NCBI GenBank assembly: GCA_035543875.1
Contig: DATKIY010000075.1
Location: 1-31,233, forward strand
Source: DATKIY01 sp035543875
GTDB lineage: Bacteria; Actinomycetota; Actinomycetes; JAHEKZ01
Reading direction: 5' to 3'
Length of the DNA: 31,233 bases
Within the stretch, counting starts at the first letter, position 1. The number at the start of each line of letters is the position of its first letter. The translations under genes and the position numbers were made by a program. This document shows, piece by piece, positions 24,244 through 30,864 of this stretch. The notes under the pieces are model-generated. The model was not told where the DNA came from. It saw only the letters and a program-made list of their open reading frames with translations, and ran no database searches.

Positions 24244-25185
24244 TTAGGAAATGTTGGTGAGCCGGAAGAGATTGTCTCCGCCGCCTCCACCACCGCAACG
24301 ATAACGCGCGAAGTACAGGTCGGTTCGCCCGTTCCGTGGCGCCACCGAAATACGTGTCGCTAGATCTGTGCCTCGCTCGAGACTGAGAAGAGGAGTCGAA
24401 TTCTTCTTGCCAAGCTGAACCGTCCTGATCGAAACGTTCCGCCCGCATCCTTCGCGGCGTGCTTGGCCGAAGTACAACAGTTTGTTGGCCTCGTCGATGT
24501 ACGGAGCGAAGGTATCTTTTCCGCGGTACTCGAACATGTGGAACCGCTTGGTTTCCATGTCGTAATATCGGATCACGCACTTCTTGTCGTCACACTCCGT
24601 CCAGGCCGCGTATCGCGAACCGGCAAAGCCCGGGACGACGAACCTGTTGTGAAAATCATGGATCAACGGCCTTACCGGCTGAGCTGCTCCGGAGTCATAC
24701 AACAACAAGCCACGGCGCTTGCATGGCCCTTCAGCGCGCCGCACGTAGCATCGGTTGAAGAGGATCGAACTCGCTGAAGCGGCTGGCCAGTACTCCCACT
24801 CGTCGGAGTTGATCGGTGCAGGAAGTGAATGAGTTCGACGTGTTTCGGTGTTGTATGAGTAGATTCCCGACCTATTTTGGTGAACCGTCTTCCACTGCTG
24901 AAATATCAACGTATGGGGGCCAGTGAGCGACCCCATATCCGCGTTCCAACCATTCTTGTTCACAAGGACTCGGTTGCCACCGAAACGCCGGTAGTAGACC
25001 CTCGTTCTCTCACTCTTGTGCGAATCTTCCCAAGCGATGCCAACGTCGTTGGCGCTTGGGGAGTACTGGTTGCCAGGCCCTGTTGCCACCGAGTCCACAC
25101 TTGGGCCCTGTACTGCTGAGGCGCCGTGGAGCCAGAATGCGGCGGTCACTAGGACGGTGCCGGCTACTAAGAAGATCCGCTTCAT
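24244..25185 (-). CDS. Secreted protein of unknown function, beta-propeller-like
   Basis: Not assigned to a named family. The 313-aa product starts with a clear Sec signal (MKRIFLVAGTVLVTAAFW, then an AxA-like site near residue 21). After that come repeated strand-rich segments with Tyr/Trp and charged turns (IAWEDS, YYRRFGG, IYSYNTETR, YYDMETKRFHMFEYRG, LYFGQARR), resembling TolB/WD40-like blades. Six Cys occur in near pairs (NRC/GPC, TEC/KKC, EGC/RYRC), suggesting disulfides. A run of six Gly lies near the C terminus. ATG 25185 is chosen over the frame start 25203 because it begins the signal peptide. G+C is lower than around it (47% and 50% in two 60-base blocks counted, against 62% in fabI), which hints at acquisition. 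It is monocistronic. Confidence 0.75.
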   Translation of the reverse strand: MKRIFLVAGTVLVTAAFWLHGASAVQGPSVDSVATGPGNQYSPSANDVGIAWEDSHKSERTRVYYRRFGGNRVLVNKNGWNADMGSLTGPHTLIFQQWKTVHQNRSGIYSYNTETRRTHSLPAPINSDEWEYWPAASASSILFNRCYVRRAEGPCKRRGLLLYDSGAAQPVRPLIHDFHNRFVVPGFAGSRYAAWTECDDKKCVIRYYDMETKRFHMFEYRGKDTFAPYIDEANKLLYFGQARREGCGRNVSIRTVQLGKKNSTPLLSLERGTDLATRISVAPRNGRTDLYFARYRCGGGGGGDNLFRLTNIS

Positions 25186-25216
25186 TGCAGCCCCAGACGT
25201 CAACTCTCGAGCAGGG

Positions 25217-25222
25217 TGTCAA
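25217..25222 (-). promoter_or_regulatory. TTGACA box upstream of the secreted protein
   Basis: A perfect TTGACA on the minus strand, about 31 bases before the ATG, but with no matching -10 box at 16-18 bases. TAGTTT lies just upstream of it. Tentative. Confidence 0.2.
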
Positions 25223-25307
25223 ACTAGCGTTTCCTCAAAGTGAGCGGTAGCCATTTTGAATAGTGCCTTGTCGAGCGCGCAGGAGCCTTGGCCAGTACGA
25301 GCACAGA

Positions 25308-26543
25308 CTAGGAATCGTTCAGGTCCGCCGATTCGATCTCTTCCCTACTGATTCCCAACAGGAACAGAATCGAGTCGAGGTAGGGAACGTTGACAGCTGT
25401 ATCAGCATGTTGTTGAACAAGTGGTTTAGCGTTGAAAGCGATTCCTAGGCCGGCCGCTGAGAGCATGTCAAGGTCGTTGGCTCCGTCCCCAATCGCGACC
25501 GTCTGCTCAAGAGTGACGCCAGCGTCCTGCGCGAACTCCCGGAGCGCCGTTGCCTTTCCAGCGCGGTCGATAATTGGCCCGGTGAGCTGTCCGGTGAGCG
25601 CACCATCGCGAACCTCGAGTTGATTGGCTGCGCTGTAGTCCAGCCTGAGTTCACTCGCAAGGTGCCGGGTGAACGTAGTAAATCCACCGCTCACAATCCC
25701 GCATCGAAATCCCAGACGTTTGAGGGTCCGAATCAGGGTCCGAGCTCCTGGCGCAAGCTCGAGTTCGTCACGTATCTGCAGCAATGTTGACTCTGGTAGC
25801 CCGGCGAGCAACTTAACTCGGCGGCGGAGCGAATCCTCGAAGTCGAGCTCGCCTGCCATGCTCGAGGCGGTGATGGCAGCGACCTCCGGACCGCACCCCG
25901 CCCGTACCGCCAACATCTCGATGACCTCACCTTGAATCAGCGTGGAGTCAACATCCATGACGATAAGTCGTTTGGCCCGCCGCTGAAGGCCCGTTCGTTG
26001 AACCGCAATGTCGACGCCGGACAACGCGGCCTGCTCCGTCACCGAACTGCGAAGCTGCGACGGGTCGGCGCCAGACACATCAAGTTCTAGCGCAGTGACC
26101 GGATAGGCGGCGAGACGTTCGATTCGGTCAATATTTCCCTGGTGGTCTGCGATGGTGCTGGTGAGTGCGGACAGCGCGCCAGGATGAAGTGGCGCTCCGA
26201 GAATCGTGACATGCACTCGATCACGGTCAGGTGTTCCGAGGTCTCCTTCACCTAGAACGACCGTGATGTCCATGCCGAGCTGTTCCGCGGTTTCGCGGGC
26301 TGTTTCGACGGCATTTGAAAGGGCCGTTTCGGGCGCCGCAGTGTCCGGCGCAATCAGGGTGGCGAGGATGAGCTGGCCTCTGATCACAACTTGTTCAACG
26401 TCCACCACGATCACCGGGTGCTTGGCGAGTGAACCGAACAAACTGCGACTGACTCCTGGACGATCGGCGCCAGACAGCGTGATCAGCAGGGTCGGACCGT
26501 TGAATGACACCTCGGTCGGCGGCAGTGAAGTGGTCGGCGGCAT
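25308..26543 (-). CDS. serB: Phosphoserine phosphatase SerB with tandem ACT domains
   Basis: Last step of serine synthesis: phosphoserine to serine plus phosphate. The HAD core has D197-V-D199-S-T (MDVDSTLIQGEVIEML), the Ser in GIVSGGFTTFT, the Lys in GKATALREFA and GDGANDLDML near 345-355. In front of it are two ACT-type regulatory domains (residues ~15-95 and ~108-185), as in mycobacterial SerB2, where serine binding to ACT domains regulates the enzyme. Length is 411 aa. The ATG has no Shine-Dalgarno, but TAGCGT lies nine bases upstream, so the transcript may be nearly leaderless. The uncharacterised gene at 26581-27396 lies just upstream on the same strand. Confidence 0.95.
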   Translation of the reverse strand: MPPTTSLPPTEVSFNGPTLLITLSGADRPGVSRSLFGSLAKHPVIVVDVEQVVIRGQLILATLIAPDTAAPETALSNAVETARETAEQLGMDITVVLGEGDLGTPDRDRVHVTILGAPLHPGALSALTSTIADHQGNIDRIERLAAYPVTALELDVSGADPSQLRSSVTEQAALSGVDIAVQRTGLQRRAKRLIVMDVDSTLIQGEVIEMLAVRAGCGPEVAAITASSMAGELDFEDSLRRRVKLLAGLPESTLLQIRDELELAPGARTLIRTLKRLGFRCGIVSGGFTTFTRHLASELRLDYSAANQLEVRDGALTGQLTGPIIDRAGKATALREFAQDAGVTLEQTVAIGDGANDLDMLSAAGLGIAFNAKPLVQQHADTAVNVPYLDSILFLLGISREEIESADLNDS

Positions 26544-26552
26544 GGCGCGATT

Positions 26553-26558
26553 ACGCTA
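26553..26558 (-). promoter_or_regulatory. Possible -10 element of serB
   Basis: TAGCGT followed by nine bases and the serB ATG. It matches the TAGCGT seen at mobA and moeA, but with looser spacing, and lies in the 37-base gap after the upstream gene. Confidence 0.35.
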
Positions 26559-26580
26559 CCGACGACGCAGCCATCGCGTG

Positions 26581-27396
26581 TCAGTGGGCGGCGGCTGCTG
26601 GGCTTAGCCCGCAGTTCCAGGCCGCCGCCGCCGCCGTACGTACTGCTCGTGCCAGTGGTAGGAGTGCGAGTCGCCTCGACTCAGCCTCAACAGCGGTGAT
26701 GGATCCGCCGTCGCTGCCTTGAGCAAGTTCCAGGAGTTCACCGATCCGCTCTGTTCGATCGAGCAGGCGCGCGGCCCGCTCAGGTAAACCTGGGGGCAGC
26801 GTCTCAGCACCACCATGCCGCCACGAAGCCAGGAGTTCTGCCACGTCGTCCTGCCATTGGGGGACATCCAGCCGGTTCAGCTCGCGCAGCGTCGTATGGA
26901 TCGTCTCCATCAGGTCCCGGTCTGCATCCGTCAACGCAGCGATTGCGGGGGCAGCAAAACTCGCAACCGGATAAGCGCGCCACTCGATTGACGTGAAGAC
27001 GTCACCGGTCGGGCCACGTTCGTCGATATCAGCCAGCAGGCCTAGTCGGACGCCGTCAGTGGTTACAACAGCACCACCCGCACGCACAGCCGCCGCATTG
27101 AATTCGAGGGGTCCCGGCAAAGCGCTGACATCACCAGGCGCTGCCGGAAGGAACGCCAACCCGGACACTCCGAGCCGACGGAGCTCGCCGAAGGCCAAGG
27201 CCAGCCCGAGCGGTGTCTCGCTTCCCGGTGCGCTTTCACTTACGGCGACCGAGCTTCTCGCCAGGCCGATTACGGACACTGAGTCGAGGTCGAGGCATAG
27301 CGCATCCATCGCGTCATCGATTCCAATACGGCTGCGCAGCACAGCGGTGCCCCATGCCGCAAAGCGGCCGAGGCGTGCATCCACTGGCGCAAACAT
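26581..27396 (-). CDS. Uncharacterised actinobacterial protein
   Basis: I do not recognise a named family. The product (271 aa) has no signal or membrane segment. An N-terminal part (FAPVDARLGRFAAWGTAVLRSRIGIDDAMDALC) leads to a mixed alpha/beta middle with VIGLARSS, GLAFLPAAPGDVSALPGP and a strand WRAYPVASFA. The C-terminal half is helical (LNRLDVPQWQDDVAELLASWR) and ends in an Ala-rich helix. ATG 27396 is chosen because TACGCT lies exactly six bases upstream, giving a leaderless start. The frame stays open to 27630, but the extra 78 codons run antisense into the ABC ATPase gene. It is divergent from that ATPase and upstream of serB. Confidence 0.8.
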   Translation of the reverse strand: MFAPVDARLGRFAAWGTAVLRSRIGIDDAMDALCLDLDSVSVIGLARSSVAVSESAPGSETPLGLALAFGELRRLGVSGLAFLPAAPGDVSALPGPLEFNAAAVRAGGAVVTTDGVRLGLLADIDERGPTGDVFTSIEWRAYPVASFAAPAIAALTDADRDLMETIHTTLRELNRLDVPQWQDDVAELLASWRHGGAETLPPGLPERAARLLDRTERIGELLELAQGSDGGSITAVEAESRRLALLPLARAVRTAAAAAWNCGLSPAAAAH

Positions 27397-27402
27397 CGGT
27401 CT

Positions 27403-27408
27403 AGCGTA
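27403..27408 (-). promoter_or_regulatory. -10 element of a leaderless promoter (leftward)
   Basis: TACGCT followed by six bases and the ATG at 27396. It forms the left half of a 72-base bidirectional promoter region. Confidence 0.55.
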
Positions 27409-27456
27409 GACGGCGCTGCCTGACCCTGCGGCGTATCCCGGCCAGGGCAGGCCGCG

Positions 27457-27462
27457 TAAGTT
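27457..27462 (+). promoter_or_regulatory. -10 element of a leaderless promoter (rightward)
   Basis: TAAGTT followed by six bases and the GTG at 27469. No Shine-Dalgarno is present and no -35 box is obvious. Confidence 0.5.
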
Positions 27463-27468
27463 GTCGAC

Positions 27469-28263
27469 GTGCCTGTGCTGCGCCTTCACGATGTCACCGT
27501 GGTTCGCGGTGGTAAGCAGATTCTCGACCGCGTGAATTGGGTCATGAACGAGGGTGACCGCTGGGTCATTCTTGGTCCCAACGGGGCAGGGAAGACGACC
27601 TTGGTCCAGGTCGCGGCTGCCCGGCTGCACCCCACCTCCGGTTCGGTACAGCTCCTCGACGAGCAGCTCGGCAACGTCGATGTTTTCGAGCTCCGCCCGC
27701 GGATTGGGTTCGCGAGCGCCGCGCTTGCCGATGCGATCCCCGCTGACGAGCTGGTATTGGATGTCGTGCTGACCGCCTCGTACGCCGTGGTCGGTCGATG
27801 GCGGGAAGCGTATGCCGCAATGGACCGAGCACGTGCGCAGCAGTTGCTCAGCACGCTTGGCGCGGCGTCGCTGGCTGCGCGTCGGTTCGGGTCATTGAGC
27901 GAAGGTGAACGCAAACGAGTGCAAATCGCACGCGCGTTGATGACCGACCCCGAGCTGCTCCTGCTGGATGAGCCCGCCGCTGGACTTGACGTCGGTGGAC
28001 GCGAGGATCTTGTTGGTCGGCTCAATGTCCTTGCGTCCGATCCGGACAGCCCAGCGACCGCACTTGTGACACACCACGTCGAAGAGATCCCGTCAGCGTT
28101 TACCCACGCGCTGTTGATGCGTGCTGGCACGGTGGTGGTCGCGGGGGAGATTTCTCAAGTGATGACATCGTCATGGCTTACCGCCACTTTCGGTCTGCCC
28201 TTGGTGCTGGAGCGACGCAACGAGAGATTCTCCGCCCGGCTGCTCACTGCATCCGGAAGCTAG
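27469..28263 (+). CDS. Stand-alone ABC transporter ATPase
   Basis: A 264-aa single-domain ABC ATPase with no permease next to it. Walker A is GPNGAGKTT (residues ~36-44), Walker B LLLLDEPAAGLD and the switch His is in LVTHHVEEI. The signature reads LSEGERKRVQIARAL, with Glu where Gly is usual in LSGGQ; LSEGE occurs in a small set of stand-alone ATPases related to ModF/YlmA-like proteins. The partner and substrate are unknown. It is convergent with moeA, 10 bases between stops. The neighbouring Mo-cofactor genes make a link with molybdate conceivable but unproven. Confidence 0.88.
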   Translation: MPVLRLHDVTVVRGGKQILDRVNWVMNEGDRWVILGPNGAGKTTLVQVAAARLHPTSGSVQLLDEQLGNVDVFELRPRIGFASAALADAIPADELVLDVVLTASYAVVGRWREAYAAMDRARAQQLLSTLGAASLAARRFGSLSEGERKRVQIARALMTDPELLLLDEPAAGLDVGGREDLVGRLNVLASDPDSPATALVTHHVEEIPSAFTHALLMRAGTVVVAGEISQVMTSSWLTATFGLPLVLERRNERFSARLLTASGS

Positions 28264-28273
28264 GGTTTCAGAA

Positions 28274-29464
28274 CTAGCTCCAGGGCAACGGCAGCACTTC
28301 CACGAGGTCGCCGCTCTTTGCACCGCCGGGCGGTGCCACTGCCAACGAGTCAGCGTGTGCGAGACCGCTCAACATGGCTGGCCCATGGTGGGGAAGCGGT
28401 TCGACAACAGACTGGTTCGGCGACTCGCTCGTGAGCACTGGCATTAGTCGGTGGGCGGTCGGTGGCGCGCTAATCGATCCGTGCAGCGTCAGGTAACGAG
28501 AGACGGGCATGGGAAGCCCTCGACAAGCGGCAATCAGGGGCAGTCCGATCGACACAAACGTCACTGCCGCCGCCAGGGGGTTACCCGGCAGTCCGAGCAA
28601 CGGTGCGCCTGATGGCAGCCGCGCCATCACCATCGGATGACCTGGGCGCACTGCGACCGTGTCGATGACAAGTGATGCGTGCAACTGCTGGAGCGCTGGG
28701 TGCAGCTGATCCACCGGACCGTGTGCTGTTCCACCTGTCGTCATGATGACATCAGCCGTCGAGCTGGAGATCGCATCTATCGTTGCGGCAAGCTCGTCGG
28801 GTAGTCGGACGACTGTCCCAACCCGACCGCCAGCGGAACGAATCCAACCGGGTACCTGTGGGCTGAGCGAATCACGCACCGCACCACCAACCGACGGACC
28901 GACATCCAGTAGCTCATCGCCCATCACGAAGACATCGATGGTCGGCGGGCGGTGCGTGAGCAGGCTGTCGTGACCCGCCGCTGCGGCTAGCCCTAAAAGG
29001 GTGGGTGTGACCACCACCCCAGCGGAAAGCAGGACGTCGCCTGCTATTGCTTCTTCACCCTGCCGACGGATGTCTGCGCCACGGGCTGGTGGTGCATCTG
29101 GATCGAGCAGGGCCACCCGCTGGCCAGTCAGGGTCGTGGCTTCACGGCGAAGTACTGACGTAGTTCCTGGCGGGACTTGTGCTCCGGTTGCCACGCCAGC
29201 TGCCTGTCCGTCGGCCAATTGAGCACCGAGCTCACCGGCTCGCACGTTGTGTGTGACATCCCACGGCCCAGAGCCGCTAACCGCCCAGCCATCCATGCCG
29301 ACGGTGTCAAAGGCAGGCAGGTCTGTCAGGGCGACAAGCGCGGATGCGAGGACATGACCTTCGGCCTTCAGCAGGTCGGTCGTTTGCGGAGCGGTAGGTG
29401 CACCCAGGTCGAACGCGGCTGATCGAGCATGCGGCCAGGACGACTCGGGCGGGTTGACGTGCAT
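28274..29464 (-). CDS. moeA: Molybdopterin molybdenumtransferase MoeA
   Basis: Inserts molybdate into adenylylated molybdopterin. Family blocks seen: LPAFDTVGMDGWAVSG near the N terminus, GAQVPPGTTSVLRREA, IRRQGEEAIAGDVLLSAG, VFVMGDELLDVG, DVIMTTGGTAHGPVDQL (the molybdopterin-binding TTGG loop) and LLGLPGNPLAAAVTF. The product is 396 aa, normal for MoeA. Of three in-frame starts (29560, 29509, 29464), ATG 29464 is chosen because TAGCGT lies seven bases upstream and the longer forms would overlap the divergent mobA-like gene. A terminal domain IV strand set closes the protein. Confidence 0.95.
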   Translation of the reverse strand: MHVNPPESSWPHARSAAFDLGAPTAPQTTDLLKAEGHVLASALVALTDLPAFDTVGMDGWAVSGSGPWDVTHNVRAGELGAQLADGQAAGVATGAQVPPGTTSVLRREATTLTGQRVALLDPDAPPARGADIRRQGEEAIAGDVLLSAGVVVTPTLLGLAAAAGHDSLLTHRPPTIDVFVMGDELLDVGPSVGGAVRDSLSPQVPGWIRSAGGRVGTVVRLPDELAATIDAISSSTADVIMTTGGTAHGPVDQLHPALQQLHASLVIDTVAVRPGHPMVMARLPSGAPLLGLPGNPLAAAVTFVSIGLPLIAACRGLPMPVSRYLTLHGSISAPPTAHRLMPVLTSESPNQSVVEPLPHHGPAMLSGLAHADSLAVAPPGGAKSGDLVEVLPLPWS

Positions 29465-29471
29465 GAGGGTG

Positions 29472-29477
29472 ACGCTA
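29472..29477 (-). promoter_or_regulatory. -10 element of a leaderless moeA promoter
   Basis: TAGCGT (minus strand), seven bases before ATG 29464. It lies back to back with the mobA-like promoter in a 62-base divergent gap. Confidence 0.55.
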
Positions 29478-29514
29478 GCGAGTGACAGGTCCACCAAGAG
29501 GTTCCGCATCGCGT

Positions 29515-29520
29515 TAGCGT
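29515..29520 (+). promoter_or_regulatory. -10 element of a leaderless mobA-like promoter
   Basis: TAGCGT, six bases before GTG 29527; same hexamer as on the opposite strand for moeA. Confidence 0.55.
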
Positions 29521-29526
29521 GAGCGA

Positions 29527-30174
29527 GTGCGGGATGACTCCGAAGTGGCTCCTGAGCCAACGTCAGTCAGTTGGGGGGAGGGAACTGTCGTTGTCTTGGC
29601 CGGTGGGGCCTCGCGTCGGATGGGTGGCAAGCACAAACCCGAGCTTGAGCTTGCGTCGGTGAGTCTGCTTGATCGAGCGTTGGCTGGTTGGCCCAGGGAT
29701 GTCGACATAGTGGTCGTTGGTCCCGAGATGCCGACCAGCCGAACCGTTCGCTGGTGTCGCGAGGACCCGGTTGGGGGCGGGCCTACGGCGGCGGTGGCAG
29801 CGGCCATGGCGTTCGTACAGTCGTCCTGGGTAGCGCTGATGGCAGCAGACACGCCGTTCATCGCACCCGGAGTCGAACCGTTGGTGCGTGGGGCAGTCTC
29901 GTCCATCAGGTCGGGCGGTGACGGGGCCTGGCTGGTGGGAGCCTCCGGCCATCCGCAGCCACTGGCGTCGTGCGTTGATTGCGCCGCGCTTGTTTCGGCA
30001 CTGCCCAAGGATCCGTCCGGGGCGCCGCTTCGGAGGGTCCTGCACAGTTTGTCGCTGCGGCCGGTCCCTGCTCGCGACGAGTGGTTGATGGATGCTGACA
30101 CCCCAGAAGACCTTTTACTGGCGGAACGAACGCTTCGAGGTATGGCACCGGACGACCCAAAGGAGAAGTTGTGA
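29527..30174 (+). CDS. mobA: MobA-like nucleotidyltransferase (molybdenum cofactor guanylyltransferase type)
   Basis: Attaches a nucleotide to the molybdenum cofactor (GMP in MobA). The NTP-transferase loop VVVLAGGASRRMGGKHKPEL is intact, with His-Lys where MobA often has Asp-Lys. GGGPTAAVAAAM corresponds to the guanine-binding GPLAGI block, and MAADTPFIAPG to the metal-binding Asp. Length is 215 aa. The start is set by the TAGCGT-6-GTG arrangement; about 16 polar residues precede the core. It is divergent from moeA and overlaps the DUF6457 gene by GTGA. The close relative MocA (CMP) or another NTP transferase cannot be excluded, but the Moco context favours MobA. Confidence 0.88.
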   Translation: MRDDSEVAPEPTSVSWGEGTVVVLAGGASRRMGGKHKPELELASVSLLDRALAGWPRDVDIVVVGPEMPTSRTVRWCREDPVGGGPTAAVAAAMAFVQSSWVALMAADTPFIAPGVEPLVRGAVSSIRSGGDGAWLVGASGHPQPLASCVDCAALVSALPKDPSGAPLRRVLHSLSLRPVPARDEWLMDADTPEDLLLAERTLRGMAPDDPKEKL

Positions 30175-30416
30175 CCACTGACTGGCTGCAAGACATCAGC
30201 ACGGCGCTTGGGGTAGATGACTCAGTCATCGACGTGAACGCCCAACTTGGTTTGGCTCGCGATGTCGCTCACCGGGTGGAGCGTAAAGCGGCGCCGTTGA
30301 CCGCTTTCGTCATCGGCTACGCGGCGGGTACGGCTGGCGCCGATAAGGCTCAAGTGGCCGAACTCATCGAACTCATTCGATCCAAGTGCCCACCAGCCGA
30401 GGAATCCGCCGACTAG
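30171..30416 (+). CDS. DUF6457 domain protein
   Basis: An 81-residue, mostly helical, soluble protein matching DUF6457 (pattern DWLQDISTALGVDD, then DVAHRVERKAAPLTAFVIGYAAG). In Actinobacteria this domain is found next to, or fused behind, MobA-like nucleotidyltransferases, as here. The GTG start overlaps the mobA stop (GTGA) and has AAAGGAG five bases upstream, so it is co-translated. Function unknown; a helper of cofactor nucleotidylation is the natural guess. Its TAG stop is part of the -10 box for nfeD. Confidence 0.85.
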   Translation: MTTDWLQDISTALGVDDSVIDVNAQLGLARDVAHRVERKAAPLTAFVIGYAAGTAGADKAQVAELIELIRSKCPPAEESAD

Positions 30417-30419
30417 AAT
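30414..30419 (+). promoter_or_regulatory. -10 element of leaderless nfeD promoter, overlapping a stop codon
   Basis: TAGAAT, seven bases before the nfeD ATG (30427). Its first three bases are the TAG stop of the DUF6457 gene. No Shine-Dalgarno precedes nfeD. Confidence 0.55.
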
Positions 30420-30426
30420 CAGCCAC

Positions 30427-30864
30427 ATGCCGGACTGGGGTTGGTGGGCACTGCTAGCGATGGCACTGCTGGGCGTTGAGATATTGACGCTCGACTTGCT
30501 GTTCGCCAGCTTCGCGGTCGGAGCGGCCGCCGCCGCGATAGCGGCTGCCTTAGACGTACCTGTCCTCGGGCAGGTCGCCATCGCCGCCGGTGTCGCGATT
30601 CTCACTGTGTTGACGTTGCGCCCACTCTTACTTCGCTTCCTGCACCGGGGAGACGCGGTCGTCACGAATGTCGATGCGCTTGTGGGCGCCGGCGCGATCG
30701 TGCTTGAACGTGTCGACAACCGTGATGGGCGCGTGAAAGTCGGTGGTGAGATTTGGTCGGCTCGAAGTGGACCAAAGGATCAAAGTTTCGACCCAGGAAC
30801 AGTTCTGACCGTGGTCAGAATTGACGGAGCAACCGCGATCGTCGATCGCTCGGAGGAACTGTGA
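30427..30864 (+). CDS. NfeD family membrane protein (short form)
   Basis: Short NfeD (145 aa): three closely packed membrane helices in residues ~5-68 (WWALLAMALLGVEILTLDLL and following Ala-rich helices) and a C-terminal OB-fold domain from about residue 80 (VGAGAIVLERVDNRDGRVKVGGEIWSAR), ending in a strand IDGATAIVDRS. NfeD proteins accompany SPFH/stomatin proteins and are thought to stabilise membrane microdomains. The stop overlaps the next GTG (GTGA), confirming the pair. Confidence 0.92.
   Translation: MPDWGWWALLAMALLGVEILTLDLLFASFAVGAAAAAIAAALDVPVLGQVAIAAGVAILTVLTLRPLLLRFLHRGDAVVTNVDALVGAGAIVLERVDNRDGRVKVGGEIWSARSGPKDQSFDPGTVLTVVRIDGATAIVDRSEEL

Noticed and set aside
27397..27630. 78-codon N-terminal extension of the unknown protein
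   Set aside because: It overlaps the ABC ATPase gene in antisense and has no start signal, while TACGCT-6-ATG marks 27396.
27486..28130. 214-aa minus-strand frame
   Set aside because: A shadow of the ABC ATPase gene, rich in Ser/Arg and without motifs.
29465..29560. Longer MoeA start at 29560 or 29509
   Set aside because: The 29560 form would overlap the divergent mobA-like gene, and neither start has a -10 or Shine-Dalgarno at proper distance.
29514..30191. 225-aa minus-strand frame
   Set aside because: A shadow of the mobA-like gene; Ser/Thr/Arg-rich with no family features.
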